Made by a program: the position numbers and the translations under genes | Origin: a bacterium | GTDB lineage: Bacteria; Bacteroidota; Ignavibacteria; Kapaibacteriales; UBA7675 | DNA length: 64,000 nt | Assembly (NCBI GenBank): GCA_030430495.1 | Contig: JAUIKM010000026.1 | Coordinates: 1-64,000, forward strand | Reading direction: 5' to 3' | Shown here: piece by piece, positions 54,629 through 64,000 of the stretch | Position numbering within the stretch: position 1 is the stretch's first letter | How the letters are laid out: each line of letters opens with the position of its first letter | The notes under the pieces: model-generated | What the model saw: only the letters and a program-made list of their open reading frames with translations | Databases searched by the model: none | Told to the model about the DNA's origin: nothing

Positions 54629-54700
54629 ATACCCGGCATCGAGGACGCCAGGTATGAGCATCTAGCGCAACAATCAGGGGAGTGATTACTGCTCAACTCA
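54629..54700 (+). ncRNA. Structured repeat unit 4
   Basis: Hairpin 1: ATACC/GGTAT outside GGCATC-GAG-GACGCC. Hairpin 2: arms GCAACAATC and GATTACTGC around AGGGGAGT. It ends TCAACTCA, 51 bases before the 3' end of tRNA-Met (opposite strand). Confidence 0.75.
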
Positions 54701-54751
54701 AAAGCTTGCTGAGAAATTTTCTTCAAAGAACGTTTGCTCAAAGGTCAAACG

Positions 54752-54825
54752 TAGCGGAGGAGGGACTCGAACCCCCGACACGCGGATTATGATTCCGCTG
54801 CTCTAACCAACTGAGCTACTCCGCC
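54752..54825 (-). tRNA. tRNA-Met (CAU)
   Basis: A complete cloverleaf: acceptor GGCGGAG/CTCCGCT, D arm GCTC-AGTTGGTTA-GAGC, anticodon arm GCGGA-ATCATAA-TCCGC with anticodon CAT, T arm with TTCGAGT loop, discriminator A. CCA is not encoded. Its features fit elongator Met; tRNA-Ile2 with a modified CAU cannot be excluded from sequence alone. Confidence 0.93.
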
Positions 54826-54919
54826 GGAAAGCACCCAAGTTAACATTGTTTTTACTTCTGAACAAAACAATTTAACACTGCGGCGCAAAAAACTCCGGGC
54901 GCAGCTGAAGAGCCAAATG

Positions 54920-55531
54920 TTAATCGGCGGAACCGCCCAATTTCTTGATTTCGTCGCGAATAATCGCGGCGGTCTCATACTCTTCTTTCTCGATGGCTTT
55001 CTGCAGTTCCTGCGCCAGAATTTCGAGGCGCGACGGCGACTGCACAACTTTGCCGGAACTGCTCTCGGTTGAGGCCGCAGCGGCGTAGGATTCAGACTCG
55101 TCGTCGTCTTCATGCTCGGAGTCTTCAGCCCCTTCGGCTTCAAACGACGCTTCGTCCATGACTTCGGCGGCGACGTAAATGGGAGCGCTGAAACGCACGG
55201 CGAGGGCAATGGCATCGCTGGGACGCGCATCGACGCCTTCCTCACTTGTATCGAGGACGAGGCGGGCAAAAAAGGTCGAATCCTGGATGTCGTTGATCAT
55301 CACTTCGACGAGCGTGGCGCCAAGGGTCTCAATGACGGCTTTCATGAGATCGTGGGTCATCGGACGGCCGGACTTGATGCTTTCCATTTCAAGCGCGATG
55401 GCCTGGGCCTGGGCGGCTTCAATCATGATGGGAAGTCGACGTGCGCCGTTCTTTTCCTGCAGAATCAATGCATAACCGTTGCTTGCCGGGCTCGTCGACA
55501 ATCCGAGAATTTCTACTTCTATCTTTTGCAC
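54920..55531 (-). CDS. Bifunctional nuclease (DUF151) with UVR motif
   Basis: A 203-residue protein. The DUF151/BFN domain starts at once (QKIEVEILGLSTSPASNGYA, RRLPIMIEAAQAQAIALEME, DARPSDAIALAVRF), then an acidic linker, then a C-terminal UVR motif (LQKAIEKEEYETAAIIRDEI). Members of this family have been reported as nucleases; the UVR helix pair is the one that links UvrB and UvrC. The frame opens far upstream without homology, so I take the GTG immediately before QKIEVEIL as the start. It lies 233 bases downstream of etfA and may belong to the uvrA-etfB-etfA transcript. Confidence 0.85.
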   Translation of the reverse strand: MQKIEVEILGLSTSPASNGYALILQEKNGARRLPIMIEAAQAQAIALEMESIKSGRPMTHDLMKAVIETLGATLVEVMINDIQDSTFFARLVLDTSEEGVDARPSDAIALAVRFSAPIYVAAEVMDEASFEAEGAEDSEHEDDDESESYAAAASTESSSGKVVQSPSRLEILAQELQKAIEKEEYETAAIIRDEIKKLGGSAD

Positions 55532-55764
55532 GTCTGCCTTTTGCCTTTGGTTCAATGGGGCGGATTGGCCCACCGGGCGCGCCGGCGTCGCGGCGCATCC
55601 ACGAACTCTTGATACGATCAAAGGGTGAGTTTCATTGCTTCCACTCCGCCGTTCCGCCCCGGGAAAAATCGCCGCACGCGGCGTCCGTATCGGCGCAGCC
55701 GCACAACTCGTTCAATCGCCAATCGCTCGGCTCTTTACTCACGCTTCGTGCGGCCGCTGCCTTG

Positions 55765-56748
55765 TCAGGCTTCGATCTTGTTGCCCGTTGTTTCGCTCAC
55801 CAGTCTGGTCAGCTCCGGCAGAACTTCAAACACGTCGCCGACGACGCCGTAGTCGGCCACCTGGAAGATGGGCGCGTTTTTGTCTTTGTTGACGGCCACG
55901 ATGTTTTTGGAGGAGGACATGCCCGCAAGGTGCTGGACTGCGCCGGAGATGCCGCAGGCCACGTAGAGATTCGGCGATACGGTTTTACCGGTTTGGCCGA
56001 CCTGCTCCGCGTGCGGGCGCCAGCCGGCGTCCACTACGGCGCGCGAAGCGCCAACCGCCGCGCCGAATGCGCGCGCCAGTTCTTCGATCAGATAGAAGTT
56101 TTCCGGGCCTTTGAGACCGCGGCCGCCGGAGACGATGATTTCTGCTTCGGCCACGTCCAGTTTGCCCGTGTTGCGCGTGACGCCCGTCACGGTCGTTTTG
56201 GTCGCGACGTCGTCCAGCGACGGCGCAAAGCTGCTGACGCTCACAGTGGCGGAGGAGTCCGCCGTCGCCGTGAAAATGTTCGGTCGGATGGTATAGACCT
56301 GCTGCGGCGCTTCGATTTTGACCGTCGCCAGGGCTTTGCCGGCGTAGACGGGTTTGACGGCCACGAGGCAATCGCCGTCGCGCTGAATGTCGATCGTATC
56401 GGCCACCATGCCGGCCTGAAGGCGCACGGCTACGCGGGGTGCTGTTTCCTTGCCAAGCGCCGTGGCGGGGAAGACAACGATCTGGCAGGTTTCCTGCTCG
56501 GCCAGTCCGGAGACGGCCTGCGCCAGTGCGGCGGCATTCGGCTGCGCCAGTGCGTCGTGGTCCAGCGTGAAGCAGGTTTCCAGTCCGTATTTGCCCGCTT
56601 CCTGGATGTTTGCGGCGTCGATGCCGCTGGTCGCGCCAATGAATTCGCCGCCGGTAAGCTCGGCAATATGACGCGCCGCTTTAATCGCTTCAAAGGCGTT
56701 TTTCTTGAACGCGCCTTCCTGCGTTTCGAGGTATGCTAAGATTTTCAT
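55765..56748 (-). CDS. etfA: Electron transfer flavoprotein, alpha subunit
   Basis: A 327-residue FAD-binding subunit. The N-terminal domain ([20 protein letters not shown]) is followed by the FAD domain with [59 protein letters not shown] and [20 protein letters not shown]. It passes electrons from acyl-CoA and other dehydrogenases to the quinone pool together with EtfB. The start MKILAYLE is preferred over an ATG six codons upstream. It follows etfB by 80 bases. Confidence 0.95.
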   Translation of the reverse strand: MKILAYLETQEGAFKKNAFEAIKAARHIAELTGGEFIGATSGIDAANIQEAGKYGLETCFTLDHDALAQPNAAALAQAVSGLAEQETCQIVVFPATALGKETAPRVAVRLQAGMVADTIDIQRDGDCLVAVKPVYAGKALATVKIEAPQQVYTIRPNIFTATADSSATVSVSSFAPSLDDVATKTTVTGVTRNTGKLDVAEAEIIVSGGRGLKGPENFYLIEELARAFGAAVGASRAVVDAGWRPHAEQVGQTGKTVSPNLYVACGISGAVQHLAGMSSSKNIVAVNKDKNAPIFQVADYGVVGDVFEVLPELTRLVSETTGNKIEA

Positions 56749-56828
56749 GTGTATATCCAGAATCAAGTATCAACGTGACAAAATTCACCGAATGAAACGG
56801 GTCCCGGACCCGTGAGGAGCAAGGTCGG

Positions 56829-57572
56829 TCAGATTACCTTGGCGTCTTCGCGCAGGAGGCGCACCAGTTCCTTGATGTCGTCGGCCGTATCGCCGAGCAC
56901 GACGCCGCCTGATTTGGCGGGCGGCATTTCCATCCTGGTGACTGTGACGCGCGCGGGCAGGTTTTGCGCAGCGCGTTCCTCGATCGGTTTTTTCTTGGCT
57001 TTGATGATGTCCGGCAGCTTGGGGTAGCGCGGATCGTTGATGCCTTTTTGGACGGAGATAACGCAGGGCAGGGAGCTGGTAACGCTCTCTTTGCCGCCTT
57101 CTATATCGCGTTCGGCTTTGACGGTCTGGCCGTCGATTTCCAGTTTGGAGACAACCGTGAGAGAAGGACGGCCGAGCAGTTCGCCCAGCAGACCGGCCAT
57201 CTGGAAGGAGTCGAAATCGATGCTCTGGCGACCCAGCAGCACCAGATCGTAGTCCTGACCGGCCAGCTCGGACAGCGTGGCGGCGATGCCGAAACTGTCC
57301 AAACCTTGCTCGTCCTTCACCAGGATGGCCTTATCGACGCCCATGGCCAGCGCGGAACGCAGCGTTTCCTTGCCGCCGTCGTCGGCCACCGTAACAGCCG
57401 TCACAGTGCCGCCGTGCTTTTGTTTAAGTTGCAGCGCTTCCTCGATTGCGTATTCGTCGTAGGGATTGACGATGTACTTAACGCCTTTTGCCGAAATCGC
57501 CGTTCCGGACTCGTCAATAGCGACCTTTGTCGCAGTATCGGGTACCCGTGAAATACCCACCAGGATGTTCAT
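56829..57572 (-). CDS. etfB: Electron transfer flavoprotein, beta subunit
   Basis: A 247-residue partner of EtfA. Family motifs are MNILVGISRVPDTATKV, KYIVNPYDEYAIEEALQLK, LVLLGRQSIDFDSFQMAGLL and LPCVISVQKGINDPRYP. It binds AMP and contacts partner dehydrogenases. The gene follows uvrA by 93 bases on the same strand and precedes etfA, so an operon uvrA-etfB-etfA is likely. No acyl-CoA dehydrogenase or ETF-quinone oxidoreductase gene is in the window. Confidence 0.95.
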   Translation of the reverse strand: MNILVGISRVPDTATKVAIDESGTAISAKGVKYIVNPYDEYAIEEALQLKQKHGGTVTAVTVADDGGKETLRSALAMGVDKAILVKDEQGLDSFGIAATLSELAGQDYDLVLLGRQSIDFDSFQMAGLLGELLGRPSLTVVSKLEIDGQTVKAERDIEGGKESVTSSLPCVISVQKGINDPRYPKLPDIIKAKKKPIEERAAQNLPARVTVTRMEMPPAKSGGVVLGDTADDIKELVRLLREDAKVI

Positions 57573-57665
57573 GAAGCTGCTTCCTTCTCTATTCCAGATA
57601 TGCCTGTAGGATCAAGTATAAAGATCACCAATATACGAAAATTTTCCCGGCCGGAGGGCCGCCGC

Positions 57666-60600
57666 TCAGTCCCCGGTTTCCGCGTGGCGCACCAGTTCCG
57701 GACGCAGGTATGCGCCGGTAAGTGACTCGGCTTCCTCCACGACCATTTCGGGCGTTCCTTCCGCAATGATGCGTCCGCCGTGTTTGCCGCCGCCCGGCCC
57801 CAGATCGATAATCCAGTCGGCCGTTTTTACCACGTCGAGGTTGTGTTCGATGACGAGCACGGTGTTGCCCATATCGACCAGGCGATGAAGCAGTTTCAGC
57901 AGGATGTCGATGTCTTCAAAGTGCAGACCGGTCGTCGGCTCGTCCAGGATGTAGAGGGTTTTGCCCGTGCCGATCTTGGCCAGCTCGGTCGCCAGTTTGA
58001 CGCGCTGGGCCTCGCCGCCGGAGAGCGTCGTGGCCTGCTGTCCCAGGTGGATGTAACTGAGGCCGACGTCGAACAGGGCCTGCGCCTTGCGTTGGATTTT
58101 CGGGATGTCGCGGAAGAAGTCGAGCGCTTCTTCGACCGTCATTTTCAGCACGTCTGAAATCGACTTGTTGCGGTACGTCACCTGCAGCGTTTCGTGATTG
58201 TAGCGCCGCCCGAAGCAGACGTCGCATTCCACATAAACATCCGGCAGGAAGTTCATCTCGATTTTTTTAACGCCGTCGCCCTGGCACTCCTCGCAGCGCC
58301 CGCCCACGACATTAAACGAAAAGCGCCCCGGTTTGTAGCCGCGAATCTTGGACTCGGGCAGTTGCGCAAACAGGTCGCGGATCATCGTGAACAGACCCGT
58401 GTAGGTTGCCGGGTTGGAGCGCGGCGTGCGTCCGATCGGCGTCTGGTCGATCTCAATGACCTTGTCGACGTGTTCCAGGCCCTCGATCGTAGCGTAGGGC
58501 ATCGGTCGCGTATTGGAGCGATAAAAGCGTTGCGAGAGAATCGGGAAAAGCGTTTTGTTAATCAGGGTCGACTTGCCCGATCCGCTCATGCCCGTCACGC
58601 AGGTAAAAGTCTCCAGCGGGATGCAGAGGTTCACGCTGTGCAGATTGTTGCCGCGCGCACCGGAAAGAATCAGAAACTTGTCATTGCCGCCGCGCCGCTC
58701 CGTGCGCATCTCAATTAACTTTCGATCCGTCAGGTATTGCGCCGTGAGTGAGTTCTTAAGCGTGGCGTCCGGCATGTCGTTCAGAGAATCCGGCTCGCCC
58801 GCCAGAATCACCTCGCCGCCGTGCACCCCGGCGCGCGGTCCAAGGTCGATCAGGTAATCGGATTTTTCGATCATTTCGCGGTCGTGTTCCACCACGAGCA
58901 CCGTGTTGCCCAGATCGCGCAGGTGTTTGAGCGATTCAATCAGTTTGCCGTTGTCGTGCTGGTGCAGACCGATGCTCGGTTCGTCCAGCACGTACATGAC
59001 GCCCACCAACTGCGAACCGATCTGCGAGGCCAGGCGGATGCGCTGCGCCTCACCGCCGGAAAGCGAGCGCGCCGCCCGGTTCAGCGTGAGGTACTGCAGG
59101 CCGACGTCGTTGAGAAAACTCAGACGCGAGACGATTTCCTTCAGGATCAGTACTCCGATGCGCAGCTCGCGCTCCGTCAGTTTCAGGTCAGTGAAGTACT
59201 CGCCGGCTTCTTCGATTGTATATGCCGTTACCTCGCGGATCGACGCGCCGTGGACGCGCACCGCCAGACTCTCCGCGCGCAGCCTGCCGCCGTTGCAGGT
59301 AGGGCAGGTGACGGTCGCCATGAATTGTTCGATGTTGTTGCGCACCGCCGTCGACTTGGTTTTGTCGTACTGCGAGCGGGTGTGCTCCAGAATGCCGCCG
59401 AATTTCTGCTTGTACACGACGCTCTTGCCGGACTGGAAGACATAGGTGACCGGAAATTCCTGCTTGCCCGCGCCGTGCAGCAGGATGTCGATCTTGTCCC
59501 GATCCATCTGCCCGAGCGACTGCTCGCGGTCGATGCCGAAATGGCTGCAAACGGCGTCCACCGTTTTCCACAGCCAGGTATCGCGCGCTTTGCCCAGCGG
59601 CGCAATACCGCCGCCGTTCAGCGAGAGCTCCGGTTCGGGAATCAGCAGTTCCGGATCAAAATCGCGGATAAGACCGAGGCCGTCACAGCTTTTGCAGGCG
59701 CCGTAGGGCGAGTTGAAACTGAAGGCGTTGGGCGCCAGCGGCTCGTAGGATCGATTGCAAACAGGGCAGGCATTGTTGCGGTTGTAGAGCGTTTCATCGC
59801 GGATCTCATCGCCGACAACAACGAGGATCTGCACCAGGTCGTCACCCAGGTTCAGCGCCATTTCCAGCGAGTCGCGCAGGCGGCGGTCCGCTTCTTCCTT
59901 GATGCGCAGGCGGTCCACCACGACTTCGATGTCGTGCACCTTGTAGCGGTCCACCTGCATGCCTTCTTCGACGCGGCGGATCTCGCCGTCGATGCGCACG
60001 CGGGTGTAACCGGCCTTGCGCATCTGCTCAAACTGCTCGCGATAATGTCCCTTGCGGCCGCGCACAATCGGGGCCAGAATGTAAATCTGTTCGTCGTTGT
60101 TGCGCTCCAGGATGATGTCGGCTATCTGGTCCAGCGACTGCTTGCGCACCGGGATGTCGGGGTGGTCGACGCAGTACTGCACGCCGATTTTGGAGTAGAG
60201 CAGGCGGATGTAATCGTAGACTTCGGTCACGGTGCCGACCGTGGAGCGCGGGTTGTGCCCGACGGTTTTTTGTTCGATCGAAATTGCGGGCGAGAGGCCT
60301 TCAATCACGTCGACGTCCGGTTTCTCCATCATGCCGAGAAATTGGCGCGCATAGACCGATAGCGACTCGACGTAGCGGCGCTGGCCTTCGGCGTAGAGCG
60401 TGTCAAATGCCAGACTGGATTTGCCCGAGCCGGAGAGACCGGTGATTACGACAAACTGGTCGCGCGGAATATCGAGGTTGATGTTTTTGAGGTTGTGTTC
60501 GCGTGCGCCGCGTACGACAATGTGGGTGTGTTCACCGTCGATTGAGCCCGGTAATTGCAGGGCCGCATCCACGCCGTTTGAAGCGGCGTCGTGTTGCGGT

Positions 60601-60671
60601 GCGGCGGACTTGTCCACCGACGATTTGCGAGAGCTTTTGCTCCCGTTCTTGCTGACTTTTTTGCCTGCCAT
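57666..60671 (-). CDS. uvrA: Excinuclease ABC subunit A
   Basis: Damage-recognition ATPase of nucleotide excision repair, 1001 residues. Both ABC modules are intact: Walker [16 protein letters not shown] and [15 protein letters not shown], signatures [15 protein letters not shown] and [15 protein letters not shown], Walker [15 protein letters not shown] and [15 protein letters not shown]. Zinc modules are [10 protein letters not shown] with CKSCDG, and CEECQGDG with [10 protein letters not shown]. An unusual lysine/serine-rich N-terminal extension of about 45 residues precedes the first ABC module. The start MAGKKVSK is chosen. Confidence 0.97.
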   Translation of the reverse strand: MAGKKVSKNGSKSSRKSSVDKSAAPQHDAASNGVDAALQLPGSIDGEHTHIVVRGAREHNLKNINLDIPRDQFVVITGLSGSGKSSLAFDTLYAEGQRRYVESLSVYARQFLGMMEKPDVDVIEGLSPAISIEQKTVGHNPRSTVGTVTEVYDYIRLLYSKIGVQYCVDHPDIPVRKQSLDQIADIILERNNDEQIYILAPIVRGRKGHYREQFEQMRKAGYTRVRIDGEIRRVEEGMQVDRYKVHDIEVVVDRLRIKEEADRRLRDSLEMALNLGDDLVQILVVVGDEIRDETLYNRNNACPVCNRSYEPLAPNAFSFNSPYGACKSCDGLGLIRDFDPELLIPEPELSLNGGGIAPLGKARDTWLWKTVDAVCSHFGIDREQSLGQMDRDKIDILLHGAGKQEFPVTYVFQSGKSVVYKQKFGGILEHTRSQYDKTKSTAVRNNIEQFMATVTCPTCNGGRLRAESLAVRVHGASIREVTAYTIEEAGEYFTDLKLTERELRIGVLILKEIVSRLSFLNDVGLQYLTLNRAARSLSGGEAQRIRLASQIGSQLVGVMYVLDEPSIGLHQHDNGKLIESLKHLRDLGNTVLVVEHDREMIEKSDYLIDLGPRAGVHGGEVILAGEPDSLNDMPDATLKNSLTAQYLTDRKLIEMRTERRGGNDKFLILSGARGNNLHSVNLCIPLETFTCVTGMSGSGKSTLINKTLFPILSQRFYRSNTRPMPYATIEGLEHVDKVIEIDQTPIGRTPRSNPATYTGLFTMIRDLFAQLPESKIRGYKPGRFSFNVVGGRCEECQGDGVKKIEMNFLPDVYVECDVCFGRRYNHETLQVTYRNKSISDVLKMTVEEALDFFRDIPKIQRKAQALFDVGLSYIHLGQQATTLSGGEAQRVKLATELAKIGTGKTLYILDEPTTGLHFEDIDILLKLLHRLVDMGNTVLVIEHNLDVVKTADWIIDLGPGGGKHGGRIIAEGTPEMVVEEAESLTGAYLRPELVRHAETGD

Positions 60672-60835
60672 CGAACTCTGGACTCGAACCTGATCAAATG
60701 CACCTGGAACGGTGCGCGTACCTCGGCCGCGGAGAGCTGAAAAAACTGGAGACATTCGGCCCGTCAATTTATTGTGTTGAATTTTCCGCCTGTACGGGCT
60801 TGATCGGAGCGCAGTGTTTTACCTAGATTTGTGCC

Positions 60836-62395
60836 ATGCGATACGTTATGACCCCCGATCAGATGCGCGCGGCCGACGCAGCGGCGATTGAACAATGCGG
60901 CATTCCTTCAGCCATCCTGATGGAAAATGCGGCTCGTTCCGCGGCGGATATTATCCGCTCCGACTATTTGCAGGGGCGGGAAAGACGGCGTTTGCTGATT
61001 CTCTGCGGTCCCGGCAACAACGGCGGCGACGGATTTGCACTGGCGCGTCACCTGGCCGGCGATGCGGACGTGCGCGTGGGCTGGTTTGGTTCGCCCGACA
61101 ACATGAGCGCCGAATCGCGCACAAACTTCGATATTCTCTCCGCTTTTGGCATTCCTCCGTTTAACATCGCCGACGCTGCGATTCCCGATCGCGAACTCTT
61201 CGGGGCGGACATCGTGGTTGACGCCATGCTGGGTACTGGCGGCGGAGCGCAGCTGCGCGATCCACTTCCGGACATTCTCAAAGCGGTCAACGCCACTCGT
61301 GCCGTCAGGGTCGCGCTGGACCTGCCGACCGGACTGGATGGACTGACGGGAGCGGCACATCCACATGCGTTTTGTGCGGACTGCACGATTACCATGTCGG
61401 CGGCGAAGCGCGGCATGTACTTTGGCCGCGGACCGGAGCTGTGTGGTGAAATCAGGATCGCGTCCATCGGCGCGCCGCCGGACCAAAACGCGAAGCAGGG
61501 CGGGGCGGCCATTCTGGAAAAGAACGACCTGCGACGTCTGCTTCCGCCGCGTCGTGCCGACAGCAGCAAGTTTGACTACGGCCGCATTCTGGTTCTGGGC
61601 GGCTCGGCCGCAATGCCCGGCGCTATTGCTCTCAGCGCCAACGCCGCCATTCGCGCCGGCGCCGGACTTGTGACGCTGTTCACGACGGACGTCCATCCGG
61701 CGGTGCGCCCGGAAATCATGCTGCGCCGCATGGCGGCCAATGACGAAGGCGGCATTTCAGGCAGCAATTTTGACGCCATCCGGGACGAGCTGCAAAAAAG
61801 CGACGTCATTCTGATCGGTCCCGGTCTGGGCCGCAGCGCGGACACACTCGCTCTTGTCGCTGCGCTGTTACCCGAAATCTCGGCTGAACAAAGTTGTATT
61901 CTCGACGCGGACGCCCTTGCCGTCTGGCCCGATTATGGCGGCGTACTTCCACACAAACTGATCTGCACCCCGCACATTGGTGAATTTGCGCGCGCACTGG
62001 ACCAGGAGCGCGAACAGGTTGCCAAGCAGCGCGAACGGTTCGTGCGGGAATGGCTCGGTGAAATTGGAGGCACACTTCTGCTCAAGGGCGTTCCGACGAT
62101 TATTGTAAACAGGGAACGGCAGTACCTCAACATCGGCGGCAATCCGGGGATGGCCACGGCGGGCAGCGGCGACGTGCTGGCGGGTATTATTGCCGCAATG
62201 GCCGGGCGCGGACTTGCGCCTTTGGAAGCGGCGGCTCTCGGCGCGTGGATACATTCATGTGCGGGAGATGCGGCGATGCAAGTGCATGGGGTGGAAGGAC
62301 TTACGGCCTCCACTGTCATAGAACATCTGGATGCGGTTTTCGTAAGCGCCACGCAAAACACAAACGATACCTCGACCGCACGGAGCCTGAATTGA
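60836..62395 (+). CDS. nnr: Bifunctional NAD(P)HX epimerase/dehydratase
   Basis: A metabolite-repair enzyme of 519 residues. The N-terminal YjeF-N domain epimerises NAD(P)HX (MTPDQMRAADAAAIEQCGIP, CGPGNNGGDGFALARHLAG, VDAMLGTGGGAQ, ALDLPTGLDGLTG). The C-terminal carbohydrate-kinase-like domain dehydrates it using ADP (YGRILVLGGSAAMPGAIALS, LIGPGLGR, NPGMATAGSGDVLAGIIAAM). The length is usual for the fused form. It is divergent from uvrA and two bases ahead of the VanZ-like gene. Confidence 0.95.
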   Translation: MRYVMTPDQMRAADAAAIEQCGIPSAILMENAARSAADIIRSDYLQGRERRRLLILCGPGNNGGDGFALARHLAGDADVRVGWFGSPDNMSAESRTNFDILSAFGIPPFNIADAAIPDRELFGADIVVDAMLGTGGGAQLRDPLPDILKAVNATRAVRVALDLPTGLDGLTGAAHPHAFCADCTITMSAAKRGMYFGRGPELCGEIRIASIGAPPDQNAKQGGAAILEKNDLRRLLPPRRADSSKFDYGRILVLGGSAAMPGAIALSANAAIRAGAGLVTLFTTDVHPAVRPEIMLRRMAANDEGGISGSNFDAIRDELQKSDVILIGPGLGRSADTLALVAALLPEISAEQSCILDADALAVWPDYGGVLPHKLICTPHIGEFARALDQEREQVAKQRERFVREWLGEIGGTLLLKGVPTIIVNRERQYLNIGGNPGMATAGSGDVLAGIIAAMAGRGLAPLEAAALGAWIHSCAGDAAMQVHGVEGLTASTVIEHLDAVFVSATQNTNDTSTARSLN

Positions 62396-62397
62396 CA

Positions 62398-62817
62398 ATG
62401 CAGGAGCACACCTACCGCCGACTTATGAGCCTGCCGGTTTTGAGTGCGATGATAGCGGTCAGCATTGTCTCGCACATGTCGCGACCGCCGCAGCCGGATC
62501 TCGGTATCGAGTTTGGCGACAAGGTGTTACACGCCGCAGCTTATACAATTCTCGGGCTTTTATTCGCGGCGGCGCTTGACGCCTGGCGAGATGTCGGGGC
62601 GAGGTCACTGGCATTGTGGACTATTCTGTTTTGTGCGTTGTTCGGGGTGTACGACGAGATCCACCAGAGTTTTATCCCGAACCGCTTCGCCGACGTTTTT
62701 GACTGGATGGCCGATTGCCTCGGCGGTGTTTTTGCGGCGCTTTTATCGGGCAGGGTGCAGGCAAAACTGCGGGGCTGGCGCTCGAAACACATTCATGCGA
62801 CCTCCGCAACTCCCTGA
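62398..62817 (+). CDS. VanZ-like membrane protein
   Basis: A 139-residue protein with about four membrane helices (LSAMIAVSIVSHM, AAYTILGLLFAAAL, LALWTILFCALFGVYDEIHQ, WMADCLGGVFAALLSG). GDKVLHAAAYTILG and FGVYDEIHQSFIPNR are typical of the VanZ-like family. The role is unknown outside glycopeptide resistance clusters; no such genes are nearby. The ATG at 62398 begins two bases after the stop of nnr, so the pair is co-transcribed. Confidence 0.8.
   Translation: MQEHTYRRLMSLPVLSAMIAVSIVSHMSRPPQPDLGIEFGDKVLHAAAYTILGLLFAAALDAWRDVGARSLALWTILFCALFGVYDEIHQSFIPNRFADVFDWMADCLGGVFAALLSGRVQAKLRGWRSKHIHATSATP

Positions 62818-64000
<1,183 letters not shown>

Larger units (their letters stand above)
53992..54751. 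other. Gene-free region carrying the structured repeat array
   Basis: It lies between the convergent response-regulator gene and tRNA-Met. It holds four two-hairpin units (listed separately) and two GC-rich hairpins between units. No protein gene is recognised. The 280 bases between units 1 and 2 contain only an isolated GGTTTC...GAAACC hairpin near 54308-54336. Confidence 0.6.

Noticed and set aside
54054-54700. Short frames inside the structured units (MSI-x-H-x-x-QG...RSTQK)
   Set aside because: Units 1-3 can be read as 17-18 residue or longer peptides, but unit 4 has a TAG after three codons, unit 3 starts with GTG, and the differences between units keep base pairing and not third-codon positions. 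RNA structure explains the pattern better.
54033-54700. CRISPR array
   Set aside because: Only four units, 72 bases long, with internally variable arms and irregular gaps of 45-285 bases; no cas gene is present.
58821-60362. 513-residue antisense frame over uvrA
   Set aside because: uvrA has all family motifs on the minus strand; the plus-strand frame has none.

Overview
The window looks like chromosomal DNA, fairly GC-rich by eye, from a Gram-negative bacterium of the Bacteroidota/FCB group. The evidence is four large secreted proteins that end in type A (type IX secretion, T9SS) C-terminal sorting domains, two outer-membrane proteins of the DUF5686 type with a carboxypeptidase-regulatory-like N-terminal domain, lipoproteins with an acidic run right after the lipidated Cys, and a few promoter-like sites of the TTTG / TAnnTTTG form. 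Shine-Dalgarno-like sequences precede some starts but not all. A deep-branching FCB lineage (Ignavibacteria/Kapabacteria-like) is possible, but that is inference.

Layout. 0.6-8.6 kb: alpha-2-macroglobulin lipoprotein followed by penicillin-binding protein 1C, the classic periplasmic pair. 8.6-9.9 kb: gene-free, with a dispersed repeat. 9.9-11.1 kb: two tandem paralogous lipoproteins. 11.3-22.2 kb: FG-GAP T9SS cargo, a small membrane protein, mutL, a nine-Ig-domain T9SS cargo, a beta-barrel protein and a lipoprotein. 22.2-22.8 kb: decayed IS3-family transposase. 23.3-26.0 kb: WD40 T9SS cargo overlapping chrA (chromate transporter). 26.0-28.4 kb: repeats, a probable pseudogene and a lipoprotein. 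28.8-36.4 kb: OlsF-like double acyltransferase, receiver-histidine kinase, sixA, PASTA protein, DHH phosphoesterase and L-lysine 6-aminotransferase. 37.1-44.7 kb: unknown membrane protein and a 1978-residue C25 (gingipain/PorU-like) protein with a sorting domain. 45.8-52.4 kb: two DUF5686 paralogues, divergent from an ECF sigma factor and a small beta-barrel protein. 52.8-54.8 kb: response regulator with a degenerate HD-GYP domain, then an array of four structured 72-nt repeats, then tRNA-Met. 54.9-62.8 kb: bifunctional nuclease, etfA, etfB, uvrA, nnrD and a VanZ-like protein. 63.8 kb to the end: start of tgt.

Themes. Much of the window is envelope and surface biology (A2M/PBP1C, T9SS cargo, DUF5686, lipoproteins, beta-barrels, an aminolipid synthase), mixed with housekeeping repair and metabolism (mutL, uvrA, nnrD, etfAB, tgt).

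The most unusual content is non-coding. (1) Four copies of a two-hairpin RNA-like unit at 54.03-54.70 kb whose stems differ by many compensatory changes. (2) A dispersed motif with core TTGTTTGTCA, exact at eight sites and near-exact at about nine more, in intergenic DNA and in several signal-peptide coding regions. (3) A three-copy dispersed repeat with a covarying hairpin beside GGGTGGGAGGA. No search could be run, so novelty is untested.
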